Shown: positions 1-10,682, counted from the first letter of the stretch. The stretch: DNA of 64,000 nt from Macrococcus epidermidis (GCF_003259695.1 NZ_PZJH01000001.1:620001-684000), one strand, 5' to 3'. Program-made: numbers and translations. The notes: generated by a model not told the origin, from the sequence alone.

Positions 1-623
1 GGCAAGTCATATTGATAAGGCAAATTACTATATTTATCGTTAGAAGGACCTGTGACTTTATGACCTGTTTCATCCAGTGACAGCTCGTGCTCAATATTTT
101 TTTGATTATAGGTACCGTAACTTGCATATAATGTTGATAAAGAGAATGGTTGGTCTACTTTATAACGCAATAACTTAAAGAATCCATCTACTTCAACTTC
201 ATATATATTTACTTTGAATCTACCGCGCTTATTGATTGTTATCGGTAGTGAAATAACTGTCATTTCATTAGGATTTAATTCAGTTTCTATTATTTGTGAG
301 CGATTTTGATTTGCAAAGTAATTTTGTTCCAGCCCAAAGCGAATTTTTAACTTTAGTGATGATTTTGATGTTATAAAAACTTTGTAATTAAAGTCTGAAT
401 CAACGAATGGATAAGTGTGTTGCTGATCATCTTCAATTAAAATAGCGTGTTTTAAAGCGAAACGTCTATCTAAAAAAAATAAGATATAGATTAATACGAT
501 AAAATAAGAAAACAAGAAAAATCTTAAAAATAAACTAAAAATTAATACAAGCATTAGTAATGCATTGGCTGGTGCAAGGTTATATACAGGTTTTAAGTTG
601 ATATCATTTTTATAATGGAACAT
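1..623 (-). CDS. DUF58 family protein, N-terminal part (cut by window edge)
   Basis: The reading frame starts at an ATG (complement of 621-623), overlaps the end of the MoxR gene by 14 bases and runs open off the left edge, giving 207 codons. It begins with about 20 polar residues, then two closely spaced hydrophobic segments (roughly residues 18-50, with phenylalanine-rich stretches), followed by a soluble beta-rich region. This two-helix-plus-extracellular layout and the position directly after a MoxR ATPase are typical of DUF58 proteins, whose biochemical role is poorly known. The diagnostic C-terminal DUF58 motif lies outside the window, so the call rests on layout and partner. The overlap suggests translational coupling with the ATPase. 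Confidence 0.72.
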   Translation of the reverse strand, partial: MFHYKNDINLKPVYNLAPANALLMLVLIFSLFLRFFLFSYFIVLIYILFFLDRRFALKHAILIEDDQQHTYPFVDSDFNYKVFITSKSSLKLKIRFGLEQNYFANQNRSQIIETELNPNEMTVISLPITINKRGRFKVNIYEVEVDGFFKLLRYKVDQPFSLSTLYASYGTYNQKNIEHELSLDETGHKVTGPSNDKYSNLPYQYDL

Positions 624-1509
624 GAATATTTCCTAAACATTCATTTAGACAATCAATCTTTTCATTATGATTTCTAACATGATTGTTAAACTGAATTTTA
701 TGAAGTGCTACATATGGTAGGACTGCCTGTATATCGTCAGGTATGACATATTTTCTGTCATGCAGATAAGCATAGCTTTGTGCCATCTGTCTTATTTGAA
801 TGCCTGCACGGGTACTTAATCCTGTTGTGATATTATGATGATTTCTCGTTTCATTCAATATTTGAACGATATAAGTTGTTAAATCTTCATCGATATGTAT
901 CTTTTCAATTTCTTTTTGATGAGCGATTAATGTTTCTTTATCCAGAACATTTTGTATATTGGTAAATTGTTTCAACAATATATTTTTTTCTGCATCAATA
1001 TCTGGATAAGTTACGTTAATCTTGACGATAAATCTATCTAATTGTGCTTCCGGTAAAGGGTATGTACCTTGATTTGTCTCAATATTATTTTGAGTGCCGA
1101 TGACAAAAAAAGGTTCAGGTAACACGTGTGTAGTGTCATCAATCGTTATAGTATGTTCTTGCATTGCTTCAAGCAAACTACTTTGTGTTTTCGGCGTCGC
1201 ACGGTTAATTTCATCTGCAAGTAATATATTTGTAAATGCTGGGCCATATTTAATTTCAAACTGTTTCGATCCAGGGTGGAAAAACTTTATTCCTGTAATA
1301 TCGCTCGGTAACACATCAGGTGTAAACTGAATACGATTAAATTGTAGACCTAAAGAATGTGCGATTGTATGTGCGAGTTGTGTTTTTCCGACACCTGGTG
1401 GACCTTCCAGTAAAATATGTCCTCTACTGAGCATTGCACAGTAGATAATATTTAAACTTTCTGTATGGCCGATAAATCCTTTTTCCCATTCCTGTATTAT
1501 GGTGTTCAT
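610..1509 (-). CDS. MoxR-family AAA+ ATPase
   Basis: A 299-residue AAA+ ATPase. The Walker A motif GPPGVGKTQ is near residues 37-45, Walker B LLADEINRA near residues 95-103, and a sensor segment FVIGTQNN follows near 135. MoxR proteins are chaperone-like ATPases usually encoded beside DUF58 and VWA or transglutaminase-like proteins and thought to remodel or activate them, and the downstream gene here fits that. A GAGG ribosome site precedes the ATG, and a TATAAT on the minus strand (1552-1547) is a possible -10 box without a clear -35. It diverges from the Asp23-like gene, at a position where staphylococci normally carry rpmB. Confidence 0.9.
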   Translation of the reverse strand: MNTIIQEWEKGFIGHTESLNIIYCAMLSRGHILLEGPPGVGKTQLAHTIAHSLGLQFNRIQFTPDVLPSDITGIKFFHPGSKQFEIKYGPAFTNILLADEINRATPKTQSSLLEAMQEHTITIDDTTHVLPEPFFVIGTQNNIETNQGTYPLPEAQLDRFIVKINVTYPDIDAEKNILLKQFTNIQNVLDKETLIAHQKEIEKIHIDEDLTTYIVQILNETRNHHNITTGLSTRAGIQIRQMAQSYAYLHDRKYVIPDDIQAVLPYVALHKIQFNNHVRNHNEKIDCLNECLGNIHVPL

Positions 1510-1643
1510 CTTATCTACCTCATTTTTTTGAATATTTAGTAAATTAATTATAGCAAAAAGTTAAATTTCTGAGTATAATTTTGTCATTTTGTGTATGATT
1601 TACTATTCATTTATAATAAATTACACAGAATACAATAGAATTC

Positions 1644-1673
1644 TTGTAATTATCATAAATTATTGATTATAAT
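1644..1673 (+). promoter_or_regulatory. Promoter of the Asp23-like/fakA operon
   Basis: TTGTAA (1644-1649) and TATAAT (1668-1673) are separated by 18 bases. They lie 37 bases ahead of the first ATG, which has a strong AAGGAGG ribosome site at 1696-1702. Confidence 0.6.
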
Positions 1674-1709
1674 AATGTGACGAATGTAAAACGATAAGGA
1701 GGATGGATT

Positions 1710-2084
1710 ATGACGTTAGAGATAACAAATGAATTAGGCTCTATTGATATTTCAAGTGATGTCATTGCTACAATTGCAGGTGGTACTGCAGTAGAATGCT
1801 ATGGCATTATTGGAATGGCGAGTAAACATCAGGTAAGAGACGGTATAGCAGATATCGTTGGAAGAGATAATTATTCAAAAGGTGTCATTGTAACGAATAA
1901 TGATGGTGTATTAGATGTTGATATGTATATCATCGTTGCATACGGTACAAAGATTTCTGAAATTGCAAATAACGTTCAATCATCTGTTAAATATACATTA
2001 GAAAAAACATTAAACTTAAAAGTAAATTCAGTAAACATCTATATACAAGGTGTACGTGTTATTAAACTGGACGATGAAGAATAG
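1710..2084 (+). CDS. Asp23/Gls24 family protein (YloU-like)
   Basis: A 124-residue protein of the Asp23/Gls24 (DUF322) family. Family-typical features are the N-terminal segment leading to [19 protein letters not shown], the central [22 protein letters not shown] and the C-terminal [11 protein letters not shown]. In B. subtilis and staphylococci the equivalent gene (yloU) sits directly before the fatty acid kinase gene, as here. Paralogue Asp23 in S. aureus is a membrane-associated envelope protein, but the role of the YloU copy is not established. It is first in an operon with fakA, with a 13-base gap between them. Confidence 0.9.
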   Translation: MTLEITNELGSIDISSDVIATIAGGTAVECYGIIGMASKHQVRDGIADIVGRDNYSKGVIVTNNDGVLDVDMYIIVAYGTKISEIANNVQSSVKYTLEKTLNLKVNSVNIYIQGVRVIKLDDEE

Positions 2085-2097
2085 GGAGGATAATATA

Positions 2098-3738
2098 ATG
2101 AAAACGATTGACGGCAAGCTATTTGCTGAAATGATTATCACAGGAGCAAATAACTTATCTCAAAATGCAGATTATGTAGATTCATTAAATGTCTTCCCGG
2201 TACCAGATGGTGACACAGGAACAAATATGAATTTATCAATTACATCAGGTGCTCAAGAAACTGAAGCACATATTGAATCACATATTGGTAATGTTGGAAT
2301 CGCATTTTCTAAAGGTTTACTTATGGGAGCACGTGGAAACTCAGGTGTAATTCTTTCACAGTTATTCCGTGGCTTCTCAAAATATATTGAACAAGATGAA
2401 GAAATCGATGCGAAAAAATTTGCTAAGGCATTTAAAGCGGGTGTGAAAACTGCTTATAAAGCAGTAATGAAACCTGTTGAAGGTACAATCTTAACAGTTG
2501 CGCGTGAAGCTAGTGAAGGTGCAATGAAAGTTGCTGAAGAAACTGACGATTGCATCGCTGTTATGGAAGAAGTAGTTCGTGCAGGTAATGCATCATTGCA
2601 ACGAACACCTGATTTATTACCAGTGCTTAAAGAAGTTGGCGTTGTAGATAGTGGTGGTCAGGGATTAATGTATGTTTATGAAGGTTTCTTGAGCGTAATG
2701 AAAGGTGAAGCGATTGCTGCACCTGTTACACGTAAAGTGGATGATGATTTTATAAATGATGATCATGACTTTGGTGATGTTGTAAAAACTGAAGACATTG
2801 TTCCTGGATTCTGTACAGAATTTATGGTTCGCTTCAAACCAGGTATGAAACCATTTAATGAAGATGATTTCAGAAACGATATGTCTGAATTCGGTGACTC
2901 ATTACTGGTAATCTCTGATGAAGAAATTGTTAAAACGCATGTCCATTCTGAAACACCTGGTGAAGCGTTAACATATGGTAGTCAGTATGGTGAAATCATT
3001 AAAATTAAGATTGAAAATATGCGAGAACAACACAGAGAAGTATTGCGTAAACGTGGTATTCGTCAGGAAGAAACAGCTAAAGTAGAAAAAGCAATTATTA
3101 CTATTTCTATGGGTGACGGTATCACTGAACTGTTTAAATCAATTGGTGCATCACATGTGATCAGTGGTGGACAAACAATGAACCCATCAACTGAGGATAT
3201 CGTTAAGATTATTGAGAAAAGCGGATGTAAAGAAGCTATCGTTTTACCGAATAATAAGAATATCATCATGGCTGCTGAACAAGCAGCTCAAGTTACAGAT
3301 ATTCCTGTAAAAGTTGTACCGTCAAAAACAATACCACAAGGTTTAACAGCAATGTTATCATATAATTCTGATGCTTCAATTGAAGAAAATGCACAAAATA
3401 TGACAGATGCGCTGTCTAATGTTAAATCTGGTTCAGTAACGTATGCGGTAAGAGATACTTCAATAGATGGTGTGAACATTGAAAAAGGTGCTTTCATGGG
3501 TATCAATGAAAGTAAAATTACGGTATCTGATAAAAATCAACAAAAAGTGTGTATTGAATTATTAAAATCTATGTTAGATGAAGACTCAGAAATTGTTACT
3601 GTTATAAAAGGAGCAGATGCTTCTGACGCGGATGTTCAGGCGATTGAGTCGTTCCTAGAAGAACATTATGAAGATGTTGAAGTGGAAGTTCAGGATGGTA
3701 AACAACCGATTTACAGCTTTATGTTCGCTGTAGAATAA
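2098..3738 (+). CDS. fakA: Fatty acid kinase FakA (DAK/DhaL-type kinase)
   Basis: A 546-residue kinase that phosphorylates exogenous fatty acids bound to FakB proteins, making acyl phosphate for phospholipid synthesis. The N-terminal DhaL-type domain shows the metal/nucleotide loop [11 protein letters not shown] near residues 33-43 and a glycine-rich [12 protein letters not shown] near 78-89; the C-terminal half is the DegV-like region of the family. The ATG at 2098 is preceded by AGGGAGG. An earlier in-frame codon at 2050 would overlap the upstream gene and lacks a ribosome site. The product feeds the PlsX/PlsY route, whose plsX gene lies about 5 kb downstream. Confidence 0.93.
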   Translation: MKTIDGKLFAEMIITGANNLSQNADYVDSLNVFPVPDGDTGTNMNLSITSGAQETEAHIESHIGNVGIAFSKGLLMGARGNSGVILSQLFRGFSKYIEQDEEIDAKKFAKAFKAGVKTAYKAVMKPVEGTILTVAREASEGAMKVAEETDDCIAVMEEVVRAGNASLQRTPDLLPVLKEVGVVDSGGQGLMYVYEGFLSVMKGEAIAAPVTRKVDDDFINDDHDFGDVVKTEDIVPGFCTEFMVRFKPGMKPFNEDDFRNDMSEFGDSLLVISDEEIVKTHVHSETPGEALTYGSQYGEIIKIKIENMREQHREVLRKRGIRQEETAKVEKAIITISMGDGITELFKSIGASHVISGGQTMNPSTEDIVKIIEKSGCKEAIVLPNNKNIIMAAEQAAQVTDIPVKVVPSKTIPQGLTAMLSYNSDASIEENAQNMTDALSNVKSGSVTYAVRDTSIDGVNIEKGAFMGINESKITVSDKNQQKVCIELLKSMLDEDSEIVTVIKGADASDADVQAIESFLEEHYEDVEVEVQDGKQPIYSFMFAVE

Positions 3739-3753
3739 ATCATATTGTAAAAT

Positions 3754-3805
3754 AAAATCCGAGCAGCTTATTTATCCATGCGGATGATTAGTTTGTTCGG
3801 ATTTT
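3754..3805 (+). terminator. Possible terminator after fakA
   Basis: AAAATCCGA (3754-3762) can pair with TCGGATTTT (3797-3805). The interior holds a smaller ATCC/GGAT hairpin. The loop is long, so this is only a moderate candidate. Confidence 0.45.
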
Positions 3806-3860
3806 GTCACAATAAGGAAGCATTGAACATTCATGAATATAAATTAAAGGGGAAATGGAA

Positions 3861-4526
3861 ATGAAATATAGAAGTGTTTTTGATATTATTGGTCCGATAA
3901 TGGTTGGCCCATCTTCATCACATACTGCCGGGGCTGTTCGAATCGGTCTGGTTGCAAGAGATTTATTTGGTGGAACACCTGCTCAAGCTGACATCTATTT
4001 ATATGGTTCATTTATGGAAACATATAAAGGACATGGAACGGATGTTGCATTAGTTGCTGGATTGCTTGGTTTTGATACAGATGACAGTCGTATTCCCGAA
4101 AGTCTTGAACTTGCTAAACAATCCGGTTTAAACGTAACATTTATTGAGCAGGATGAAGAGAAAAGTCATCCGAATACTGCAGTCATCCATATGAAAGATG
4201 GAGATAAAGAATTAACGATAGAAGGTATTTCTATCGGTGGAGGTAAAATTGAAATTGTTGCATTAAACGGTTTCCCGATTACGATTTCAGGTAATTATCC
4301 GGCATTACTTGTTTTCCATCAGGATTCATTTGGTACAATAGCAAATGTGACACAAATACTTGGTGCAAACAAGATAAATGTTGGTCAAATGCAGGTATCT
4401 CGTAAAAACAAAGGTGAAATTGCCTTAATGACATGTGAACTTGATGATTTAATTGACGAAAGAATTATAGAAGAAATTAGACAATGTAATGGCATATCTA
4501 CTGTTACTTTAATGTCTGAAGCTTAA
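3861..4526 (+). CDS. sdaAB: L-serine dehydratase, beta subunit
   Basis: A 221-residue subunit of the iron-sulphur L-serine dehydratase, which converts serine to pyruvate and ammonia. The N-terminus MKYRSVFDIIGP, the motif GPSSSHTAGAVRIG and a C-terminal ACT-like domain (about residues 145-221) identify it. Two in-frame ATGs exist. The one at 3861 lies 8 bases after AAAGGGG, whereas 3855 would be only 2 bases away, and starting at 3861 reproduces the family N-terminus. It is followed after 10 bases by the alpha subunit gene. Confidence 0.94.
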   Translation: MKYRSVFDIIGPIMVGPSSSHTAGAVRIGLVARDLFGGTPAQADIYLYGSFMETYKGHGTDVALVAGLLGFDTDDSRIPESLELAKQSGLNVTFIEQDEEKSHPNTAVIHMKDGDKELTIEGISIGGGKIEIVALNGFPITISGNYPALLVFHQDSFGTIANVTQILGANKINVGQMQVSRKNKGEIALMTCELDDLIDERIIEEIRQCNGISTVTLMSEA

Positions 4527-4536
4527 GGGGGATAAT

Positions 4537-5421
4537 ATGTTTAATAGTGTAGAAGCATTAATAGAACTATGTAAAACTGAAAATATTGCTATATCTGAAG
4601 CGATGATACGTCAAGAAATGGAAGTTTCTCGTGCGACGCGTGAAGAAGTATTTGCTAAGATGGAACGCAATCTCGTAGTAATGGAGCAAGCTGTTGAAAG
4701 AGGATTAAATGGTGTAAAAAGTCCGACAGGTCTAACAGGAATGGATGCTGTAAAATTACGTGAATATATAGCGCGTGGCAATACATTAAGCGGTGAAACA
4801 TTACTGGATGCTGTAAGTAAAGCTGTTGCAACTAATGAAGTCAATGCTGCGATGGGATTAATCTGTGCGACACCAACTGCTGGTAGTGCAGGTGTTGTTC
4901 CGGGTACATTGTTTGCTATGAAGACGAGACTGAATCCGACGCGTGAACAGATGATTGAGTTTTTATTTACTACTGGTGCATTTGGATTTATTGTGGCTAA
5001 TAACGCTTCAATTTCTGGGGCAGCTGGCGGTTGTCAAGCTGAAGTAGGTAGTGCCGCTGCAATGGCAGCCGCTGCGATTGTTGAAATGGCTGGTGGAACA
5101 CCTGAAATGAGTGCGCATGCATTTAGTATCTGTCTGAAAAATATGTTAGGACTTGTTTGTGATCCGGTTGCAGGTCTTGTAGAAGTGCCTTGTGTGAAAC
5201 GAAATGCAGCGGGTGCATCAAATGCTATCGTTTCAGCAGATATGGCATTAGCAGGTGTTGAGAGTAGAATTCCTACAGATGAAGTAATTGAAGCGATGTA
5301 CAAAATTGGACAAACAATGCCAAGTGCATTACGTGAGACTGGTAGAGGTGGTCTTGCAGGCACTAAGACTGGCCAGGAAATGAAGGAAAGAATTTTTGGA
5401 AGCAAAACAACAACTCATTAA
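4537..5421 (+). CDS. sdaAA: L-serine dehydratase, alpha subunit (4Fe-4S)
   Basis: The 294-residue catalytic subunit partnering SdaAB. Conserved stretches are [11 protein letters not shown] near 61, the [14 protein letters not shown] loop near 109, and a cysteine-containing region ([21 protein letters not shown], about residues 199-219) that in the family supplies iron-sulphur ligands. The start follows AAGGGGGAT. Its last 26 bases overlap the beginning of recG, so translation of the two is probably coupled. The sdaAB-sdaAA-recG order is the usual one in this family of bacteria. Confidence 0.94.
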   Translation: MFNSVEALIELCKTENIAISEAMIRQEMEVSRATREEVFAKMERNLVVMEQAVERGLNGVKSPTGLTGMDAVKLREYIARGNTLSGETLLDAVSKAVATNEVNAAMGLICATPTAGSAGVVPGTLFAMKTRLNPTREQMIEFLFTTGAFGFIVANNASISGAAGGCQAEVGSAAAMAAAAIVEMAGGTPEMSAHAFSICLKNMLGLVCDPVAGLVEVPCVKRNAAGASNAIVSADMALAGVESRIPTDEVIEAMYKIGQTMPSALRETGRGGLAGTKTGQEMKERIFGSKTTTH

Positions 5422-7435
5422 AGAACAGTCGATTGCTACATTAAAAGGTGTTGGACCTAAAACACTTGAACATTTAAATACATTAAATATATATGATATG
5501 GAAAGTTTATTATTATATTTACCATATCGTTACAATGATGAAACGATAATTAATATTCATGACGCTATGGATGGTGAAAAGATAACAGTTGCCGGAGAAA
5601 TTTATTCTCAGGCAACTGTTGCACATTTCGGCAGAAAAAAATCTAAAGTATCTTTTCATATCATGGTTGATAATGTTGCAGTACGTGTAGAATATTTTAA
5701 TCAGCTATATATTAAGCCGCAGGTTGTCGTCGGTGAACAAGTAAAGATAACAGGTAAGTGGATGAGAGGTAAACAAATTATTCAAGGTACTGGTTTTAAG
5801 AAATTATCAGATACCAACCAAAATGATGATCTTGTCCCACAATATAGTCTTAAAGGACTGATTAAACGCGCTACTTTTCAGAAAATATTGCATAATGCGT
5901 TATTAACAGCTGATTTGCCACCATTTTTACCTGATTATTTAAAACAAAAATATAAACTTTGGGATTTTAAAGAAGCAGTTGCTGAACTTCATTTCCCAGT
6001 TTCTCATGAGCGTCTTATACAGGCAAAACGAACATTTGCTTTCTGTGAATTATTATTGTTTCAGTTAAAGATGCGTATGCTGCATCTTAAGGAACATCAA
6101 TCAAGCAATAGTGATATTCGCTATAATATAGATGACGTCAAAACATTTATTCAAACGTTGCCATTTGAACTGACTGACGCTCAAAAACAAGTTGTCAATG
6201 AAATATTCCGGGATTTAAAATCACCGATGCGAATGAATCGGTTATTGCAGGGAGATGTTGGTTCAGGAAAGACGGTTGTTGCAGCAATAGCAATGTATGC
6301 ACTTAAAACAAGTGGTTTACAAAGTGCATTAATGGTTCCAACTGAAATTTTAGCAGAGCAACATGCTGAAAGTTTAAGTGAATTATACGGTGAGACGGTT
6401 AATGTTGCGCTATTAACATCATCCATAAAAGGGAAACGTCGAAATATTATTCTTGAACAATTAGCTTTAGGTGAGATAGATGTTTTAGTGGGTACACATG
6501 CACTCATTAGTGATCCGGTAAATTTTCATCATCTTGGCCTCGTTATAACAGATGAACAGCATCGTTTCGGCGTGAATCAAAGAAAGTTATTACGCGAAAA
6601 AGGTGAAAATGCTAACGTATTATTCATGACAGCTACACCTATTCCACGAACTTTAGCAATTTCTGTCTTTGGTCAACTTGATGTATCTACGATTAAACAA
6701 ATGCCTAAAGGTAGAAAACCGATTATTACTGAATGGGCAAAACATGAAGCAATAGACACTGTCTATGAGAAAACAAAAAGGCAGATAGAGATTGGGCATC
6801 AAGTATATGTCATATGCCCACTCATTGAAGCATCTGAGCATCTGGATGTCAAGAATGCTACTGAAATATATATGGCTTATCAAGCTATTTTTGGAAAAGA
6901 CCGTGTAGGTCTCATGCATGGTAAGATGAAAGCCGAAGATAAAGATAGCATTATGCAGCAGTTTGCTAATCATGAAATCGACGTTCTCGTATCAACTACT
7001 GTCGTTGAGGTAGGTGTAAATGTTCCGAACGCTACAATGATGATTATCTATGATGCAGAGCGATTTGGATTATCAACATTACATCAATTAAGAGGTCGTG
7101 TAGGTAGAAGTAGTCATCAAAGTTATTGTATACTAGTAGGTAATCCAGAAACTGAAACGGGTATCGAACGTCTTCAAATAATGACTCAGACGACAGATGG
7201 CTTTATTCTAAGTGAAAAAGATCTGGAAATGCGTGGCCCAGGTGACTTCTTTGGGGTGAAACAAAGTGGTTTGCCAGATTTTAAAGTTGCAAATATTGTA
7301 GAAGACTATAGAATGTTAGAAGTAGCAAGAGATGAAGCAAGTGAAATTATTTTAAGCGGAATGATTGATTCACCTGAATTATCGTTTTTAAAACAACGAT
7401 TAACCGACGAGATACATTCACAAGAAATTGATTAA
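5396..7435 (+). CDS. recG: ATP-dependent DNA helicase RecG
   Basis: A 679-residue superfamily 2 helicase that remodels stalled replication forks and branch-migrates Holliday junctions. The N-terminal wedge/OB domain (about 60-150) precedes helicase motif I GDVGSGKT (near 286), motif II DEQH (near 387), motif [11 protein letters not shown] and the C-terminal QLRGRVGRS (near 566). It starts at a TTG inside sdaAA behind GAAGGAAAG. The length is normal for RecG and no defect is visible. Confidence 0.96.
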   Translation: MEAKQQLIKEQSIATLKGVGPKTLEHLNTLNIYDMESLLLYLPYRYNDETIINIHDAMDGEKITVAGEIYSQATVAHFGRKKSKVSFHIMVDNVAVRVEYFNQLYIKPQVVVGEQVKITGKWMRGKQIIQGTGFKKLSDTNQNDDLVPQYSLKGLIKRATFQKILHNALLTADLPPFLPDYLKQKYKLWDFKEAVAELHFPVSHERLIQAKRTFAFCELLLFQLKMRMLHLKEHQSSNSDIRYNIDDVKTFIQTLPFELTDAQKQVVNEIFRDLKSPMRMNRLLQGDVGSGKTVVAAIAMYALKTSGLQSALMVPTEILAEQHAESLSELYGETVNVALLTSSIKGKRRNIILEQLALGEIDVLVGTHALISDPVNFHHLGLVITDEQHRFGVNQRKLLREKGENANVLFMTATPIPRTLAISVFGQLDVSTIKQMPKGRKPIITEWAKHEAIDTVYEKTKRQIEIGHQVYVICPLIEASEHLDVKNATEIYMAYQAIFGKDRVGLMHGKMKAEDKDSIMQQFANHEIDVLVSTTVVEVGVNVPNATMMIIYDAERFGLSTLHQLRGRVGRSSHQSYCILVGNPETETGIERLQIMTQTTDGFILSEKDLEMRGPGDFFGVKQSGLPDFKVANIVEDYRMLEVARDEASEIILSGMIDSPELSFLKQRLTDEIHSQEID

Positions 7436-7445
7436 GGAGCACATG

Positions 7446-8117
7446 ATGGGAAGAATATTACTGAGAGTTATTGGTGTACTATGTATTGTAGCAGCATTGG
7501 TTATGTTTTTCTGGCAGAATATCCGTGAGTATTACACTGAAATTGTAAACGAAAAGATTATTACTGCATATGAAAAAAATGAAGATAAACCTAAAGTAAA
7601 TGAATTGGAAAAATGGATTACGAAGACTGAACCTGATAAATTAAAATTAAAGGCCAATATGTTAGGATACTTAAAGGTACCGGCAGCTAAAATTAATGAA
7701 CCGCTACTTAAAGGACCAGCAACACAAAAGAATTTGAAGAATGGTGTGTCTCTTGTTGAAGAAGGAGAAAAGCTATCTGAACAAAATGTAGCAATCGCTG
7801 GCCATAGAGTGGAAGGTGCAGGGATACGATTCAATTATTTAGATCGCGCCAAAGTAGGAGATACTGTCATTCTGCAGTCACGTGATGGAATTAAAAAGTA
7901 CCGTATCTATAAAATCTTTAACGTAAAACCGACACAGGTTGGTGTATTAGATGAAAAGAAAAACGCACTACAGGAACTTACTTTAATCACGTGTGATAAT
8001 TATGATCCACAGCGTATGCTTTTTAGTGAACGCATGATTTTTAAAGCAAAGTTATATGAAGAGAATGGTGAAAAAGTAAAAGCACCACAAAAATCAAATA
8101 CTAAAAAAGCTGCATAA
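7446..8117 (+). CDS. srtA: Sortase A, class A housekeeping transpeptidase
   Basis: A 223-residue membrane-anchored cysteine transpeptidase that links LPXTG surface proteins to the peptidoglycan precursor. There is one N-terminal transmembrane helix (about 3-22). The catalytic histidine is in VAIAGHR (near 119), the cysteine in LTLITCDNY (near 183), and the arginine in SERMIF (near 195). AAGGAG at 7434-7439 is 6 bases from this ATG; the ATG at 7443 is an alternative. The lysine-rich tail extends about 20 residues past the usual S. aureus SrtA end. The gene sits 10 bases after recG and before the fapR promoter, an unusual place for a housekeeping sortase. Confidence 0.9.
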   Translation: MGRILLRVIGVLCIVAALVMFFWQNIREYYTEIVNEKIITAYEKNEDKPKVNELEKWITKTEPDKLKLKANMLGYLKVPAAKINEPLLKGPATQKNLKNGVSLVEEGEKLSEQNVAIAGHRVEGAGIRFNYLDRAKVGDTVILQSRDGIKKYRIYKIFNVKPTQVGVLDEKKNALQELTLITCDNYDPQRMLFSERMIFKAKLYEENGEKVKAPQKSNTKKAA

Positions 8118-8120
8118 TAG

Positions 8121-8150
8121 AGATCAGACATTCAAGTCTGGTCTTTTTTT
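8121..8150 (+). terminator. Terminator after srtA
   Basis: The perfectly positioned stem AGATCAGAC (8121-8129) / GTCTGGTCT (8136-8144) is followed by a run of seven T. It separates the recG-srtA transcript from the fapR operon. Confidence 0.85.
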
Positions 8151-8160
8151 GTATAAAAAG

Positions 8161-8189
8161 TTGCAGTTAAAATAACAGTTGTGTTATAT
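8161..8189 (+). promoter_or_regulatory. fapR operon promoter
   Basis: TTGCAG (8161-8166), a 17-base spacer, then TTATAT (8184-8189). The predicted start of transcription, around 8196, falls at the edge of the FapR-like operator. Confidence 0.65.
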
Positions 8190-8196
8190 TTACTAG

Positions 8197-8215
8197 TACT
8201 AAGACCAACTACTAA
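8197..8215 (+). promoter_or_regulatory. Probable FapR operator
   Basis: Read on the minus strand, the site is TTAGTAGTTGGTCTTAGTA, with TTAGTA and GTCTTA elements resembling the FapR box as I remember it. It lies just downstream of the -10 box of fapR, where binding would block initiation. FapR is known to repress its own operon and to be released by malonyl-CoA. The match was judged by eye. Confidence 0.6.
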
Positions 8216-8229
8216 AAGGATTTGTATAT

Positions 8230-8802
8230 ATGAAAAAACTAAATAAAAAAGACCGTCAGTCAGAACTCACGAAACGACTTAATGAGGACCCTTTTTTGAC
8301 CGATGAAGACTTGAGTCGTGATCTCAATGTGAGTATCCAGACAATTAGATTAGATCGATTAGAACAAAATATTCCGGAACTACGCGAACGTATTAAAGAT
8401 GTAGCAGTAAAACAACGAGACGAGGTACGTGCATTACCAATAGATGAAATTATTGGTGAAGTCATTGATCTGGAACTTGATAAATCTGCTATCTCTATAC
8501 TTGATATAAAAGACGAACACGTATTTTATAGAAATAAGATTGCACGTGGACATTACTTATTTGCACAAGCTAATTCATTATGTGTAGCTGTGATTAACGA
8601 CGAATTAGCACTTACAGCTAAGAGTGAAATTAATTTTAAGAAACCTGTAAAGCTAGGAGATCGTGTCATTACAAAAGCTACCGTTATCTCGAAAGGAAAT
8701 AAACGTGCTAAAATCGAAGTTGTAAGTACAGTTAAACAGACGACGGTATTTACCGGACAATTTGAAATGTATTATACAGGTGAGGATGAGATAAATGATT
8801 AA
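8230..8802 (+). CDS. fapR: Transcriptional repressor of fatty acid synthesis FapR
   Basis: A 190-residue repressor of fatty acid and phospholipid genes, controlled by malonyl-CoA. The N-terminal helix-turn-helix includes [22 protein letters not shown] (about 22-43), and the C-terminal half is a hot-dog fold effector domain with the sequence [18 protein letters not shown] (about 98-115). AAAAGGA precedes the ATG by 9 bases. The stop overlaps the start of plsX by 8 bases. It heads the fapR-plsX-fabD-fabG-acpP operon and probably represses it through the operator described at its promoter. Confidence 0.95.
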   Translation: MKKLNKKDRQSELTKRLNEDPFLTDEDLSRDLNVSIQTIRLDRLEQNIPELRERIKDVAVKQRDEVRALPIDEIIGEVIDLELDKSAISILDIKDEHVFYRNKIARGHYLFAQANSLCVAVINDELALTAKSEINFKKPVKLGDRVITKATVISKGNKRAKIEVVSTVKQTTVFTGQFEMYYTGEDEIND

Positions 8803-9778
8803 AATAGCAGTTGATTTGATGGGTGGAGACGATGCTCCTCAAGTAGTATTGGACGGTATTGAACTTTTCTTAAAAACGTTTAATGATGTTGAGATTCAGG
8901 GATATGGCTTACCAGAATATAATACGATTAAACATGATAATTTTAAATTTATTGCTTGTTCAGAACAAATTACGATGGATGATGAACCGGTGCGATCAGT
9001 ACGTAGAAAGAAAGATGCATCGATGGTACGTGCTGCAGAAGCCGTTAAGTTAAAAACAGCGGATGCATGTGTTTCAGCAGGTAATACTGGTGCATTAATG
9101 TCAGCAGGATTATTTATTGTCGGCCGTATTAAAGGTATAGAGCGTCCAGCCTTAGCGATGACAATGCCGACAATTGATAATAAAGGCTTCATGCTACTTG
9201 ATATGGGAGCAAATGCTGATGCAAAACCTGAACATCTAGTACAATATGCAAAGATGGCGAATATCTATGCGAAAGCAAATCGTAAAATTGCTAACCCGAC
9301 AATTGGATTAGCCAATATTGGTACTGAAGATAAAAAAGGAAATACATTAACGAAAGAAACATTTGCATTATTAAAAGCAGAAACTTCAATAAATTTTATC
9401 GGCAATGTTGAGCCTAAAACGCTATTGAATAGTACGGCAGATATCGTCGTAACAGATGGTTTTACCGGAAATATTATATTAAAAACATTAGAAGGTACAG
9501 CTAACAATATTTTTAAAATGTTAAAACAAACGTTAACAAGCAGTACTAAAAATAAACTCGCAACAGCAATTATAAAGAACGATTTGGCAAAACTAAAAGG
9601 TAAGATGGATTATTCTGAGTATGGAGGAGCTGTATTGTTTGGTGTGAATGGTCTTGTAATAAAAGCGCATGGCTCTAGTGATAAAGTCGCGATTTACAAT
9701 GCACTGCGCCAGGCTCGACTTGCCGTTCAAGAAGATGTTGTATCAACATTAACGAAAGAGGTAGGAACAGATGAGTAA
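8795..9778 (+). CDS. plsX: Phosphate acyltransferase PlsX
   Basis: A 327-residue peripheral membrane enzyme that interconverts acyl-ACP and acyl-phosphate, the acyl donor for PlsY. The N-terminus [15 protein letters not shown] and the internal [14 protein letters not shown] (about 90) and [13 protein letters not shown] (about 218) are family signatures. Its coding region overlaps both neighbours by 8 bases, so the operon is tightly coupled. With FakA encoded upstream, both de novo and scavenged acyl-phosphate routes are represented in this window. Confidence 0.96.
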   Translation: MIKIAVDLMGGDDAPQVVLDGIELFLKTFNDVEIQGYGLPEYNTIKHDNFKFIACSEQITMDDEPVRSVRRKKDASMVRAAEAVKLKTADACVSAGNTGALMSAGLFIVGRIKGIERPALAMTMPTIDNKGFMLLDMGANADAKPEHLVQYAKMANIYAKANRKIANPTIGLANIGTEDKKGNTLTKETFALLKAETSINFIGNVEPKTLLNSTADIVVTDGFTGNIILKTLEGTANNIFKMLKQTLTSSTKNKLATAIIKNDLAKLKGKMDYSEYGGAVLFGVNGLVIKAHGSSDKVAIYNALRQARLAVQEDVVSTLTKEVGTDE

Positions 9779-10682
9779 AGTATTGATGTTCCCTGGACAA
9801 GGCTCACAGTACACTGGTATGGCAAATGATATCTATCATGATGCTACAGGTAAGTCGTTATTAAATGACTTAAATGCAGCTCTTGATGAAGATATTATTG
9901 CAATCATGGAGAGTGGAGAAAGATTAGCTGAGACAGAAAATACACAACCTGCAATTGTCATGCATAGTATAGCAGCAATGAAACTTGCGCAGTTAAATGC
10001 TGATTATGTAATAGGACATAGTTTAGGTGAATATGCAGCACTTGTTGCAGCAGAAGTCATTTCACCGATAGATGCTGTACGCATCGTACGTAAACGTGGT
10101 CAATTGATGCAATCTGCATTTCCTCCGGGCGTAGGATCTATGGCAGCAATAATGGGGACTGACCGAGATGTTATTGAAAAAGCATGTCAATTATTATCAA
10201 ATGACAGCGAAAAGCTAGATATTGCAAACTTAAATTGTCCAGGTCAAATCGTCGTTGCAGGTCATAAGACATTGATCGATAAATTAGTTGAATCGAAAGC
10301 TGAACATCAAATTAAGAAGATTATTCCTTTAAATGTTACAGGTCCGTTTCACTCAAGCTTAATGAAAGTTATTGAAAGTGAGTTTAGTGCATTTTTGGAT
10401 ACAATTGATTTTAGTGATGCATCAATTCCAGTTATCCAGAATGTGACAGCATTACCTGTAACGGATAAAGACGAAATCAAAGCAAATTTAGTGAAACAAT
10501 TGTATTCTCCAGTTGAGTTTACCGCTTCTATAGCATATTTGCTGGCTCAAAATGCAGATACATTTATAGAAGTAGGTCCAGGAAAAGTATTATCTGGATT
10601 AGTGCGAAAGATAGATAGAAATGTAATTACGATACAAGTGGATACACTTGAACAAATCAATGAGGTGAAGTCATGGCATTAG
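9771..10682 (+). CDS. fabD: Malonyl-CoA:ACP transacylase FabD
   Basis: A 303-residue enzyme that loads malonyl groups on acyl carrier protein. [10 protein letters not shown] at residues 7-16 and the nucleophile elbow [10 protein letters not shown] near 84-93 (catalytic Ser) are visible; the catalytic His is in GPFHSSLM near 195. The start overlaps plsX and the end overlaps fabG by 10 bases. Confidence 0.96.
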   Translation: MSKVLMFPGQGSQYTGMANDIYHDATGKSLLNDLNAALDEDIIAIMESGERLAETENTQPAIVMHSIAAMKLAQLNADYVIGHSLGEYAALVAAEVISPIDAVRIVRKRGQLMQSAFPPGVGSMAAIMGTDRDVIEKACQLLSNDSEKLDIANLNCPGQIVVAGHKTLIDKLVESKAEHQIKKIIPLNVTGPFHSSLMKVIESEFSAFLDTIDFSDASIPVIQNVTALPVTDKDEIKANLVKQLYSPVEFTASIAYLLAQNADTFIEVGPGKVLSGLVRKIDRNVITIQVDTLEQINEVKSWH

